From contig NZ_JACZEP010000016.1 in the NCBI RefSeq assembly GCF_014863355.1, forward strand, positions 1 through 64,000: 64,000 nucleotides of DNA, read 5' to 3'. The notes under the pieces were generated by a model. That model saw nothing but the letters and a program-made list of their open reading frames with translations, was not told where the DNA came from and searched no databases. Within the stretch, counting starts at the first letter, position 1, and every line of letters begins with the position of its first letter. The stretch is from Aminobacter carboxidus (GTDB lineage Bacteria > Pseudomonadota > Alphaproteobacteria > Rhizobiales > Rhizobiaceae). Made by a program: the position numbers and the translations under genes. This document shows, piece by piece, positions 52,534 through 60,286 of this stretch.

Positions 52534-53682
52534 CTAGGCGTTCAGGCTTGCCGCAAGCAACACCAGGCCCAGCAGCATGACGAGCGCCGCGCCGCCGATC
52601 TCGATGACATTGTGGACGCGGTTGCCGGCGCGGCCGTCTCCGGCTATGGCCACGGCCCAGTTCTTGGCCGTGACGGCAAGTACCGCGAGCGCCGACACAG
52701 TGATGGCGGTTCCCAGCGCCATGGCGAAGACCGACAGGATGCCGCCGGCCCACAGGCCGTTGAGGAAGGCGAAGCTGAGCACGATCAGCGCGCCCGAGCA
52801 GGGGCGGATGCCGACGGCGGCAACCGCCGACCAGGCGGTGCGCCAGTCGAAGTGCTTGCCTTCAAGCATTTTGGGGTCGGGCGCATGCGAGTGGCCGCAG
52901 GTCGAGCAGACTTCGCCCGCAGCGTGAGCGTGGTGGGCGTGACCATGATCGTGAGCGTGGGGATCGTGATGCGTGTGGTTGTGAGCTTGATGCGCATGGC
53001 CGTGGTCGTGCGCATGGTAGTGGTGATCGTGCGAGTGGTCATGGCCGCAGGTGGCGTGGTCATGGTCGTGGCTGTGCGTATGCACGCGCGCGGCCGACAG
53101 GCTGTGCACCGGGGCGGCACCGGCCAGGCCGAACGCCATCGGCTTGAGCTTTTTCCACAGCAGCCAGGCACCGAAGGCGGCGATCAGCGCGTAGCTCACC
53201 GTCTCCAGGAACCACGTCGCATTGGTCATCGACACCGAGGTGCCGCGCAGCACCAGAAACACCAGTGTCATCAGCACGACCGCCGTCGCGCCCTGGAGGA
53301 AGGCCGAGACGAAGGACAGCATCACGCCGCGGCGCAACGCCACCTCGTTGGCGAGCATGTAGGACGAGATCACCGCCTTGCCGTGACCGGGGCCGGCGGC
53401 GTGGAAGATGCCATAGGCAAAGGACAGACCGACGAGCAGCCAGATACCGCCGCTTTCACCGTCGCGCATCGCCTTCAGCGAACCGGTCAGCGAGCGGTAG
53501 AACTGCTGCTGGTGGACGTTGATCCAGTTGAGCAGTTCGGAGAACAGCCCGGTCGATGGAACCATCGCTTCGTTGGTGCCGATGCCGAGCGAACTCTGGG
53601 CGTGCGCCCGGACCGCGAAATGGCTGAGCACGTAGCTGAGCGCAAGGAGCGCGAAGATCACGCGGATGGTCGTCTTCTTCAC
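52534..53682 (-). CDS. nickel/cobalt exporter of the NicO/RcnA family
   Basis: A 382-residue membrane protein. A signal/first helix is followed by FAYGIFHAAGPGHGKAVISS with the metal-path HxxxGxGHGK motif. A very His-rich cytosolic or periplasmic loop (about 201-266, some 30 His with HDHDH and HAHDHGHAH runs) follows. The second half has VGIRPCSGALIVLSFAFLNG and four more helices. NicO/RcnA proteins move Ni2+ or Co2+; an exporter is likelier given the His loop. The DUF1007 gene ends four bases upstream, the usual partner. Confidence 0.9.
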   Translation of the reverse strand: MKKTTIRVIFALLALSYVLSHFAVRAHAQSSLGIGTNEAMVPSTGLFSELLNWINVHQQQFYRSLTGSLKAMRDGESGGIWLLVGLSFAYGIFHAAGPGHGKAVISSYMLANEVALRRGVMLSFVSAFLQGATAVVLMTLVFLVLRGTSVSMTNATWFLETVSYALIAAFGAWLLWKKLKPMAFGLAGAAPVHSLSAARVHTHSHDHDHATCGHDHSHDHHYHAHDHGHAHQAHNHTHHDPHAHDHGHAHHAHAAGEVCSTCGHSHAPDPKMLEGKHFDWRTAWSAVAAVGIRPCSGALIVLSFAFLNGLWAGGILSVFAMALGTAITVSALAVLAVTAKNWAVAIAGDGRAGNRVHNVIEIGGAALVMLLGLVLLAASLNA

Positions 53683-53686
53683 TGCA

Positions 53687-54352
53687 TCACCCCTTGGCTT
53701 GGCAGTTCAATTCCAGGCGCGTGGCAAAGATCTTGCTCATGTCCGTGCCCGACGGATCGTTGAAGAACGCGTCGGTCAGCTTCGACTGGTTCTGCGCGAT
53801 CGCCTCGTCCGGATCTGGACGGATGACGCTCTGTTTGCAGCTCGAAGGCAGGCCGGCGACGTTCAGGTTGGAGTCCTCGGTGAAGTCGATCGCGGTATAG
53901 AAGGTCGGGTCGTAGACGCCGAAATCGATCTTGCCGGCAAGCTTCAGCGGTTCCTTCGGCTCGGTCTCAAACAGGATGATGAGCTGCTGGTCCTCGAAAT
54001 TGGCAACCAGGCTCGCCGGCGGCTTCATGGCGATGTCCTTGCCGTCCAAGGTCACGACCTGGAAATAATTGTACTCGCCGATCGACTCGAAAACGGTCTT
54101 GGAGACCTCGGCCAGCTCGCTGTCGTCGAGCTTGAGGTCGGAGTTCTTGTCGAACTCCATCAGCACCGTGCTGGAAAACAGGTCGTCGAACCGCCACAGG
54201 TGCCTGAGCGATTTCACCGTCTTGTCGGGATTGAGCATGACGTCGAGCCGCGCTTCGGCGAAGACGTGCGGGTGGACGCTCGCCTGTACCGTCATGGCCA
54301 GCAAGGCTACTGCCGCCGTGGCCAGCATCGTCGTGGGTGTTTTCAGAATCAT
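53687..54352 (-). CDS. DUF1007 periplasmic protein, partner of the NicO exporter
   Basis: A 221-residue protein. The signal peptide ends near MTVQASVHPH. The DUF1007 hallmark HPHVFAEARLDVMLNPD follows directly, with two His for metal; then LRHLWRFDDLFSSTVLMEFD and the acidic DKNSDLKLDDSELAEV. The family is regularly paired with NicO/RcnA-type transporters, probably passing metal in the periplasm. The stop is four bases before the transporter start, a clear operon. ATG 54352 gives the signal peptide; earlier codons do not. Confidence 0.85.
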   Translation of the reverse strand: MILKTPTTMLATAAVALLAMTVQASVHPHVFAEARLDVMLNPDKTVKSLRHLWRFDDLFSSTVLMEFDKNSDLKLDDSELAEVSKTVFESIGEYNYFQVVTLDGKDIAMKPPASLVANFEDQQLIILFETEPKEPLKLAGKIDFGVYDPTFYTAIDFTEDSNLNVAGLPSSCKQSVIRPDPDEAIAQNQSKLTDAFFNDPSGTDMSKIFATRLELNCQAKG

Positions 54353-54429
54353 AGCTCCGGCAGGCCGACCTGTTGGGTGATGCCGACAATTATCAGAAAC
54401 CGGGCGAAAGTGGGACAGCCGCCGTTCAA

Positions 54430-55338
54430 CTAAACGGCATGGTCGCAAGGATTGGTCTTGAACCACTGTACCAGGAAGTCGACGAAGACCCGGATCTTCG
54501 CTGGCAGATAGCGCCGGTGCGGGTAGACCGCGAAGATGCCGCCGCCGCCGAGGCGACGGTCGTCGAGCACCGGCACCAGCTTGCCTGAATCGAGATCGGG
54601 GGCGGCAATGAAATCGGGCAGGATGGCAAATCCGAGACCGGCAACTGCCGCGGCACGTGCTGCCATCGGGCTGTTGACCTCCATCGGGCCTGATACCGAC
54701 ACGGTCATGATGTCGCCGGTCTCGCCCGAAAATGGCCAGTTCGACATGTAGCGGCCGTTGGTGTCGATGATGCAGGGAACATTGGCGAGATCGGCCGGCT
54801 TTTTCGGCATGCCAAATTTTTCGATCAGCTCGGGTGAGGCGCAGACCCGGATGCCGAACGGCGCCAGGCGGCGGGCGATCAGCGACGAGTTCTCGAGCCG
54901 GGAGATACGAATGGCGAGGTCGAAACCTTCCTCGACGAGATCGACGAAGCGATCGTCGAGATGGATTTCGAGCACGATGTCGGGGTGTGCCTTGGCGAAG
55001 TCGATGAGCGAGCGGCCGATCGGCGCATCGGCAAAGGTACGCGGCGCCGACAGCTTGACCCGGCCGCGCACGTCGCCGGAGGATTCGCGCACCGCATCCG
55101 CCAGGCTGTCGACCTCGCGGATGATCTCCGAGGCGCGGCGATAATAGGTATGGCCGGCTTCGGTCAGCGAAAACTGCCTCGTCGTGCGGTTGAGCAGCAG
55201 TGCGCCGAGCTCGTCCTCGAGCTCGCGCACATATTTGGACAGCAGAGCCTTGGAGCGGCCGATCTTGCGCGCGGCGGCCGAAAAGCCTTCGGCCTCGACC
55301 ACGTCGATGAAGGCGCGCATGCGGGTGAGTGTGTCCAT
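54430..55338 (-). CDS. LysR-family transcriptional regulator
   Basis: A 302-residue LTTR. The winged helix (1-60) has MRAFIDVVEAEGFSAAARKI and SKALLSKYVRELEDELGALL. The effector domain (about 90-295) is of the PBP2_CrgA type (DIVLEIHLDDRFVDLVEEGF, SSLIARRLAPFGIRVCASPE). The start is ATG 55338 (MDTLTRMRAF), four bases after the amidase stop at 55343, so the two are probably co-transcribed. Targets and inducer are unknown. Confidence 0.9.
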   Translation of the reverse strand: MDTLTRMRAFIDVVEAEGFSAAARKIGRSKALLSKYVRELEDELGALLLNRTTRQFSLTEAGHTYYRRASEIIREVDSLADAVRESSGDVRGRVKLSAPRTFADAPIGRSLIDFAKAHPDIVLEIHLDDRFVDLVEEGFDLAIRISRLENSSLIARRLAPFGIRVCASPELIEKFGMPKKPADLANVPCIIDTNGRYMSNWPFSGETGDIMTVSVSGPMEVNSPMAARAAAVAGLGFAILPDFIAAPDLDSGKLVPVLDDRRLGGGGIFAVYPHRRYLPAKIRVFVDFLVQWFKTNPCDHAV

Positions 55339-55342
55339 GCGA

Positions 55343-56542
55343 TCAATCCTTTGTGTGGGCGGCGTCAAGCACGCGGCGTCCCAACTGGATCAGCGCCAGG
55401 TCGCTGCCGGCGGGCCCGAGCAGCGAGAGCCCGAATGGCGCGCTGCCGGCTGTGCCGATGGGCAGCGTGATCTGGGGGAAACCCGACAGGCCGGACAGGC
55501 ACAGCAGCATCAGCGCGCGCTCGCGATAGGCGAGAAGCTCGTCATGCGTTCCATTGGCCAGGGGTGCTGCTCCCGGCACTGTCGGCAGGACCAGAATGCC
55601 GTCCGCCCCGAGCAGTGCGCCAAGCTCCTGGCGAAACGCGTCACGCTTGTCGATCTCTGCGGCGTAGTCCGTCGCCGAAATGGCGGCGCCGAATTCGAAG
55701 CGTTCCTTGACGCCCGGCCCGAGGCCGCGATCTCCCGAGGAGATCCAGGCGCCATGTTCTTGCCAGGCTTCGAACGCCTGGACCTTGCGGAAGCACCAGT
55801 AGAGTTCATCGGGCGAAAAGGCGAGGGGGCGAGCTGTGGCGACCGGACCAAGCGCCGCCTCGGCATGCCGGCGCATGCGCTGGTATTCGGCGATCTCATC
55901 CGGACCGGTCGACAGCCCGTCGAGCCAGTCGAGCGCCACGGGCCTTGTCAGTTGGCCGCGATGGGCGTCCTCGCCGATCAAAAGCTTCGCCACATTCTCA
56001 TAAGCGTCGATGTCGCGCGCGAACCAGCCAAAGGTGTCGAGGCTCGGCGCCAGCTTCATCGCGCCGTCGAGCGAAATCAGTCCATGGGTGGTGCGCAGGC
56101 CGACAAGCCCGCAGAAGCTCGCCGGTGCCCGGATCGAGCCGCCGGTGTCGGAGCCTATGGCGATGTCGGCAAGTTGGCCGGCGACCGCCGCGGCCGAGCC
56201 AGACGACGAACCGCCGGTGACGCGGTTCGGTGCTGCCGGGTTGATCGGGTGCGGGAAATGCGCGTTCTGGCCCATCAGCGAAAAGGCGAGTTCGTCGGTC
56301 TGGGTCTTGCCGGCGAATCGCGCGCCGGCATCGAGCAGGATTTGTACCGCAGGAGCGGTTCTGGTGGCCGGAATGGCGCTGGCAGCCTTATCGGGGTTGC
56401 CGCAGCCGGTTGTGTAGCCGGCGACATCGTAGATGTCCTTTACGGCCAGTCGCAGTCCTGCCAAGGGGCCGGTTTCCGCATTGAAAACAGGCGTTTGCGG
56501 CAGATCTAGAAACGCGTTGAAGGATCCGGGTGCAGCAGTCAT
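55343..56542 (-). CDS. amidase-signature family hydrolase
   Basis: A 399-residue amidase. Catalytic Lys35 is in LAVKDIYDVAG. The signature region is RVTGGSSSGSAAAVAGQLAD with the first Ser, then GSDTGGSIRAPASFCGLVG with the second Ser and the nucleophile. It hydrolyses an amide such as a nitrile-derived or indole amide; the substrate is unknown. ATG 56542 (MTAAPGSFNAF) matches relatives; the frame begins 39 bp earlier. Paired with the LysR gene. Confidence 0.88.
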   Translation of the reverse strand: MTAAPGSFNAFLDLPQTPVFNAETGPLAGLRLAVKDIYDVAGYTTGCGNPDKAASAIPATRTAPAVQILLDAGARFAGKTQTDELAFSLMGQNAHFPHPINPAAPNRVTGGSSSGSAAAVAGQLADIAIGSDTGGSIRAPASFCGLVGLRTTHGLISLDGAMKLAPSLDTFGWFARDIDAYENVAKLLIGEDAHRGQLTRPVALDWLDGLSTGPDEIAEYQRMRRHAEAALGPVATARPLAFSPDELYWCFRKVQAFEAWQEHGAWISSGDRGLGPGVKERFEFGAAISATDYAAEIDKRDAFRQELGALLGADGILVLPTVPGAAPLANGTHDELLAYRERALMLLCLSGLSGFPQITLPIGTAGSAPFGLSLLGPAGSDLALIQLGRRVLDAAHTKD

Positions 56543-56718
56543 CGTTCGAAACCTGTTTACGACATTGCCAGCATTGTTCAACGTTTGAATTTTTTCAACC
56601 CGGCATGAGATTTTAATTGATTGTGACGGTCGCGAGCCATATATCCGCGCTTGCCCAAAGTCGCACGTGCCTGTGGGTGTCCGCCGATCCCTCGAATGGC
56701 GAGGAAATCGGTAAGGTA

Positions 56719-56739
56719 ACTGGAGCTAACCCCTCCAGT
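56719..56739. repeat. 7-bp perfect hairpin in the gap before ornithine decarboxylase
   Basis: ACTGGAG (56719-56725) pairs with CTCCAGT (56733-56739) across seven bases. It could be the first stem of the long decarboxylase leader or part of the amidase promoter region. No T-run. Between 56543 and 56820 nothing else is seen. Confidence 0.35.
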
Positions 56740-56819
56740 CGATTTAGCGGCCAACCGCAAAATCGAGGACACCTTGAAGCAACGACGGTGCGGGCCTTTC
56801 TGGTTCTCTTCCGGCTGTC

Positions 56820-57079
56820 CAAAAGCCGGGGTTACTGAAGAGGCACACCTTCATTGCCGGCAGTGCGGAACGGGTCTTCCCATTTCCAAGCCAAGGCAGA
56901 CAAAGCGAACCGAAGCCGGGCTGGCTTAGGTTCACCGCCGCGTGAAGCGCATTTATGGTTCCAGGGTCTCCACAGGCTGGATCCATCAAATAGCGGTCAT
57001 GTCTTTGTCCACCGCGGGATTCCGTGGCCGGGAACGGCCGTCCCGCAGCTTGTTGATTTTTTGCGCGGCAGGACCGCGC
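56820..57079 (+). promoter_or_regulatory. speF-type leader of the ornithine decarboxylase gene
   Basis: The 550 bp before the gene contain no credible coding frame. An alphaproteobacterial leader named speF (Rfam) is known upstream of ornithine decarboxylase, and this region fits by place and length. Two clear stems lie at the 3' end: GCGGGA/TCCCGC (57014-57019 with 57041-57046, enclosing GGCCG/CGGCC) followed by TTTTTT at 57057-57062, and GCGCGG/CCGCGC (57063-57068 with 57074-57079) directly before the ribosome site GGAGAG (57083-57088). Attenuation or translational control by polyamine or ornithine is inferred. Exact borders are not known. Confidence 0.6.
57014..57062 (+). terminator. terminator-like attenuator hairpin in the leader
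   Basis: The stem GCGGGA/TCCCGC with an inner GGCCG/CGGCC is followed ten bases later by six T (57057-57062). It is a possible premature terminator within the leader, 31 bp before the ornithine decarboxylase start. Confidence 0.5.
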
Positions 57080-57092
57080 GATGGAGAGACCT

Positions 57093-58226
57093 ATGGCCAC
57101 TCAGCGCATCCTCGACTTCCTCGCCACCCGACGCCCGTCCGGCCCGTGCCTGGTCGTCGACCTCGATGTCGTGCGCGACAATTTCCGCGCCTTCGAGAAG
57201 GCCATGCCGGAGTCCAAGGTCTACTACGCCGTGAAGGCAAATCCGGCACCTGAGATCCTGCGCCTGCTCGCCGGCATGGGCTCGTCCTTCGACACCGCTT
57301 CGGTTGCCGAAATCGAGATGGCCATGGATGCCGGCGCTCCAGCCGAGCGCATCTCCTTCGGCAACACCATCAAGAAAGAGCGCGACATCGCGCGCGCCTT
57401 CGAACTCGGCATCCGCCTGTTCGCCGTCGACAGCGTCGAAGAGGTCGAGAAGGTCGCGCGCGCCGCTCCCGGCTCGCGTGTGTTCTGCCGCGTGCTGACC
57501 GATGGCGAAGGCGCTGAGTGGCCGCTGTCGCGCAAGTTCGGCTGCGTGCCTGACATGGCCGTCGACGTGCTGCGCGTTGCCAAGGCGCTTGGCCTCGACT
57601 CCTATGGCGTGTCGTTCCATGTCGGCTCGCAGCAGACCGACCTGACCGCCTGGGATCGTGCGCTGGCCGACGCCAAGAAGGTGTTCGCCAAGCTTGCCGA
57701 AGAAGGCATCATGCTCGGCATGGTCAACATGGGCGGCGGCTTCCCGACGCGTTACCTGCGTGACGTGCCGGCGGCCCAGGCCTATGGCCAGGCCATCTTC
57801 GAGGCGCTGTCCAAGCACTTTGGCAACAGCATCCCGGAGACCATCATCGAGCCGGGTCGCGGCATGGTCGGCAATGCCGGCGTCATCAAGTCGGAAGTCG
57901 TGCTGATCTCCAAGAAGGCCGACAACGACAATGTGCGCTGGGTGTTCCTCGACATCGGCAAGTTCGGCGGTCTCGCCGAGACGATGGACGAGGCGATCCG
58001 CTATCCGATCGTGACCGCGCGTGACGCAGACGAGAAGTCGCCTTGCGTGCTCGCCGGCCCGACCTGTGACTCGGCCGACGTCATGTATGAAAAGACGCCG
58101 TACCCGTTGCCCCTGTCACTGACCATCGGCGACGAGGTGCTGATCGAGGGCACGGGCGCCTACACGACGACCTATTCGTCGGTCGCCTTCAACGGCTTCG
58201 AGCCTCTCCGATCCTACGTGATCTGA
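57093..58226 (+). CDS. odc: ornithine decarboxylase, alanine-racemase fold
   Basis: A 377-residue group IV PLP decarboxylase. Lys48 (VYYAVKANPAPEIL) binds PLP. FDTASVAEIEMAMDAG, SFHVGSQQTDLTAW and NMGGGFPTRY follow. The C-terminal GPTCDSADVMYEKTPYPLPL holds the reactive Cys of the second subunit, and the Asp identifies ornithine as the expected substrate, although a lysine activity is possible. It makes putrescine, the substrate of the homospermidine synthase at 31.9 kb. ATG 57093 follows GGAGAG. It is preceded by a long structured leader. Confidence 0.92.
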   Translation: MATQRILDFLATRRPSGPCLVVDLDVVRDNFRAFEKAMPESKVYYAVKANPAPEILRLLAGMGSSFDTASVAEIEMAMDAGAPAERISFGNTIKKERDIARAFELGIRLFAVDSVEEVEKVARAAPGSRVFCRVLTDGEGAEWPLSRKFGCVPDMAVDVLRVAKALGLDSYGVSFHVGSQQTDLTAWDRALADAKKVFAKLAEEGIMLGMVNMGGGFPTRYLRDVPAAQAYGQAIFEALSKHFGNSIPETIIEPGRGMVGNAGVIKSEVVLISKKADNDNVRWVFLDIGKFGGLAETMDEAIRYPIVTARDADEKSPCVLAGPTCDSADVMYEKTPYPLPLSLTIGDEVLIEGTGAYTTTYSSVAFNGFEPLRSYVI

Positions 58227-58240
58227 CGGCGCTCACTTCG

Positions 58241-58287
58241 GCGCATTTTCGAACGGCGAACCGCTTCCACTTCGCCTGAAAATGCGC
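58241..58287. repeat. palindromic intergenic repeat
   Basis: GCGCATTTTC (58241-58250) and GAAAATGCGC (58278-58287) are perfect arms. The 27-base loop holds GGCGAACCGCTTCCACTTCG. The wording resembles palindromic intergenic repeats scattered in Mesorhizobium-type genomes. It may end the decarboxylase transcript. Confidence 0.55.
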
Positions 58288-58380
58288 TGAGAGCCGATCA
58301 GATCACCCCGGCGCGGGCGCAATCGGCGCCCGCACGGGTTCGCTTGTGGACCTGTTCTCCGCTCGTGAAGGATCACGGAC

Positions 58381-59025
58381 ATGCATACCGAAAAAGAAGC
58401 CATCGAGACCTCGCCCGACATCGTGATCGTGGCTGAAAACCTTGCCGACGTCGCTGCGCGCGAAGCGCTGCTCGACCGGGCCATGGGCCCGAAGCGGCGC
58501 AAGAAGTCGTCGGAGAAGCTGCGGCGTGGCCGCCGCCCATCCGAGGGCCTGGCGCTGATCGCGCGCAATGCCGAGGGGTCGGCCATCGGCACCGTGCGAC
58601 TGTGGGACGTGCGCCTGGGCGAGGGCGGCCCGGCAGCGCTGCTGCTCGGCCCACTCGCTGTCGATCCGTCGACCAAGGGTGCCGGCATCGGCTCGGCGCT
58701 GATGCGCCAGGCGATCGCCGAGGCTGCACGGCTTGGCCACCGCGCCATCCTGCTGGTCGGCGACGCGCCTTATTACGCGCGCTTCGGTTTCACCACTGAG
58801 AAGACCGGGCAGCTCTCGATGCCCGGACCCTACGAACGCGACCGCTTCCTGGCGCTGGAACTCGTGCCCGGTACGCTGGACGGCGCCAGGGGCGTGCTCA
58901 AGGCGGCCGGTCGCAAGCTCGGCGCTTCGGTTCGCAAGTCGCCTGCGGCATTTGCCAAGAGCGACGTGTCGTCTGACAGCCCGAGCGGGTCCTTTACGCG
59001 TCCCGCAGGACGCTTGGCGCGCTGA
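58381..59025 (+). CDS. GNAT-family N-acetyltransferase
   Basis: A 214-residue protein of the YhbS-like group. The N-terminal DVAAREALLDRAMGPKRRKK and basic stretch precede the acetyl-CoA motif LGPLAVDPSTKGAGIGSALM (about 90-110) and LLVGDAPYYARFGFTTEKTG. The last 50 residues are basic and Ser-rich. It follows the ornithine decarboxylase gene by about 155 bp, so a polyamine or its precursor is a conceivable acceptor (inference). Confidence 0.85.
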   Translation: MHTEKEAIETSPDIVIVAENLADVAAREALLDRAMGPKRRKKSSEKLRRGRRPSEGLALIARNAEGSAIGTVRLWDVRLGEGGPAALLLGPLAVDPSTKGAGIGSALMRQAIAEAARLGHRAILLVGDAPYYARFGFTTEKTGQLSMPGPYERDRFLALELVPGTLDGARGVLKAAGRKLGASVRKSPAAFAKSDVSSDSPSGSFTRPAGRLAR

Positions 59026-59067
59026 GCGGAGCGTGCCGTCCAGTGGCCTGAAGCAATCTGGGCAAAG

Positions 59068-59313
59068 TCAGCTCCAAGCCGCCATGCGGCTTGGAGCTGC
59101 CGGAAAACAGGTCGGCGACGGCGTCCTGTCCTTGACGCAGGCGATCGATGGTTGTGGCGACAGCGGCAACCTTGAAGGCCGCTCCGCCTGCACGGCGTGC
59201 CCGTCGTCCAGGCCGATCGCCGAGCCAAGGTATCCGCAGCCCGACAGCGGCATCGCGCAAGCCACTACCACTGCCATTGCTGCAAGGCGGTTTCGTCTCA
59301 CCTTCGGCTCCAC
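59068..59313 (-). CDS. small lipoprotein candidate
   Basis: An 81-residue product from GTG 59313. The signal peptide RRNRLAAMAVVVACAMPLSG leads to Cys26 of the lipobox, then GYLGSAIGLDDGHAVQAERP. The rest is Pro/Ser-rich without a known domain. The last codons run through a strong hairpin (59070-59098). It lies 57 bp after a related lipoprotein gene on the same strand. The start and reality are less sure than for its neighbours. Confidence 0.5.
   Translation of the reverse strand: MEPKVRRNRLAAMAVVVACAMPLSGCGYLGSAIGLDDGHAVQAERPSRLPLSPQPSIACVKDRTPSPTCFPAAPSRMAAWS
59070..59098. terminator. 13-bp hairpin at the end of the GNAT and lipoprotein genes
   Basis: AGCTCCAAGCCGC (59070-59082) and GCGGCTTGGAGCT (59086-59098) pair perfectly around a 3-base loop. 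No T-run follows on the plus strand. It lies 45 bp past the GNAT stop and over the tail of the opposite small ORF. Confidence 0.55.
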
Positions 59314-59339
59314 GTCGGTTCCACGATTGCTTTGGAGAC

Positions 59340-59362
59340 GCGGTGCCCCGGATGGGCACCGC
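59340..59362 (-). terminator. hairpin after the middle lipoprotein gene
   Basis: GCGGTGCCC and GGGCACCGC (59340-59348 with 59354-59362) form a 9-bp stem with a 5-base loop, eight bases past the lipoprotein stop at 59371. It lacks a T-run. Confidence 0.5.
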
Positions 59363-59370
59363 GCCATCGG

Positions 59371-59682
59371 TCACTGTTCGTAGGTGTAGTAGCGGTCGCC
59401 GCCATGGCGTGGCCGCCGCCTGCCATCGCAACCCGGATGCCGTGGCCGGCCATAGTCCTGGGTGCAGAAGACCGGTTCCGAAAATGGCGGGCGTGGTGCA
59501 CGAGGCGGGCGCGGTGGCATTGGCGGCACCGGCGGACGCGGATGATAGCGCGGGTGGTCCCCATGGCGCGGTGGGTAGCGCGTGTCGTCCCAGCGCGGCG
59601 GGCCGTAGCGATCATCCACGCAGCCTGCAAGGGTTGCTGCACATAGGGTCGCAGCCAGGGCAATCAGTCGATTTCGATTCAC
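59371..59682 (-). CDS. Pro/Arg/His-rich lipoprotein, paralogue of the next gene
   Basis: A 103-residue protein with start MNRNRLIALAATLCAATLAG and lipidated Cys21, then VDDRYGPPRWDDTRYPP. A Pro-rich low-complexity body (RPPVPPMPPRPPRAPRPP) follows and then a short end with CTQDYGRPRHPGCDG. The first 27 residues nearly equal those of the gene at 59811. No known domain; likely an outer-membrane lipoprotein of unknown function. Confidence 0.78.
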   Translation of the reverse strand: MNRNRLIALAATLCAATLAGCVDDRYGPPRWDDTRYPPRHGDHPRYHPRPPVPPMPPRPPRAPRPPFSEPVFCTQDYGRPRHPGCDGRRRPRHGGDRYYTYEQ

Positions 59683-59782
59683 ATAACACTCCGGGTGAAC
59701 TTGACCGGGGCGATGTGGGCTCCAATTGTTGTGGGGACATTACCGGTCGGACTGGCCATGCCATTGTCCTTCACGAGACGAA

Positions 59783-59806
59783 AAAGGCCGGGTGAACCCG
59801 GCCTTT
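59783..59806 (-). terminator. rho-independent terminator
   Basis: AAAGGCCGGG (59783-59792) and CCCGGCCTTT (59797-59806) pair around TGAA. On the minus strand it is followed by TT, giving TTTTT. It ends the lipoprotein gene that stops at 59811. Confidence 0.82.
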
Positions 59807-59810
59807 GTTG

Positions 59811-60131
59811 TCAGTCGTTGGAAAAGCGGCGTGGTCTCGGACGGTCGATGCAATCGGGCGACGGCGTCGTTGCCGGTCCGCCTCGGCAGTCGAGCGGTTC
59901 GCCGCGCGGACGCGGCGGCGGGCCATGACGGGGGTATTCGCGCGGGCCATCCCAGTTGCGAGGCCTGCGTGGACCGTCCCAATTGCCGGGGCCGCTTCTG
60001 GGGCCATCCCAGCTGCGCGGACCATGCCTGGGGCCATCCCATTCGCGAGGTCCGTATCGGTCATCCACGCAGCCGGCGAGGACTGCGACGCACAGGGTCG
60101 CGGCCAAAGCGGCCAATCGGTTTCGGTTCAT
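59811..60131 (-). CDS. Pro/Arg-rich lipoprotein with W-D-G-P-R repeats
   Basis: A 106-residue paralogue of the gene at 59371. MNRNRLAALAATLCVAVLAG and Cys21 are followed by VDDRYGPREWDGPR, then four units on the pattern WDGPR (EWDGPRHGPR, SWDGPRSGPG, NWDGPRRPR, NWDGPREYPR). A tail with two Cys (LDCRGGP, PDCIDRP) follows. The start at 60131 is set by similarity to the paralogue. Function unknown. Confidence 0.78.
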   Translation of the reverse strand: MNRNRLAALAATLCVAVLAGCVDDRYGPREWDGPRHGPRSWDGPRSGPGNWDGPRRPRNWDGPREYPRHGPPPRPRGEPLDCRGGPATTPSPDCIDRPRPRRFSND

Positions 60132-60232
60132 ATGAATCTCCACATCGCGAAACGTCCCTGCGAGGGGATGTGGACCCTGACCATTGCCGCTGCATTGCGC
60201 CTTCAACCAAGGCGAGCATAAATCGCATGCAA

Positions 60233-60260
60233 AAAGGCCCGGTTGTGACGCCGGGCCTTT
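60233..60260 (-). terminator. rho-independent terminator of the SCP2 gene
   Basis: AAAGGCCCGG (60233-60242) and CCGGGCCTTT (60251-60260) pair around eight bases. On the minus strand it is followed by TT, giving TTTTT. It lies 27 bp past the SCP2 stop. Confidence 0.85.
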
Positions 60261-60286
60261 CTTTTGGATGATTCCGCGTCGTGGGC

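Noticed and set aside
52900-53110. Tandem-repeat-like GTG/CAT-rich tract
   Set aside because: It is the coding sequence of the His-rich loop of the metal exporter, in frame, not a DNA repeat or CRISPR array.
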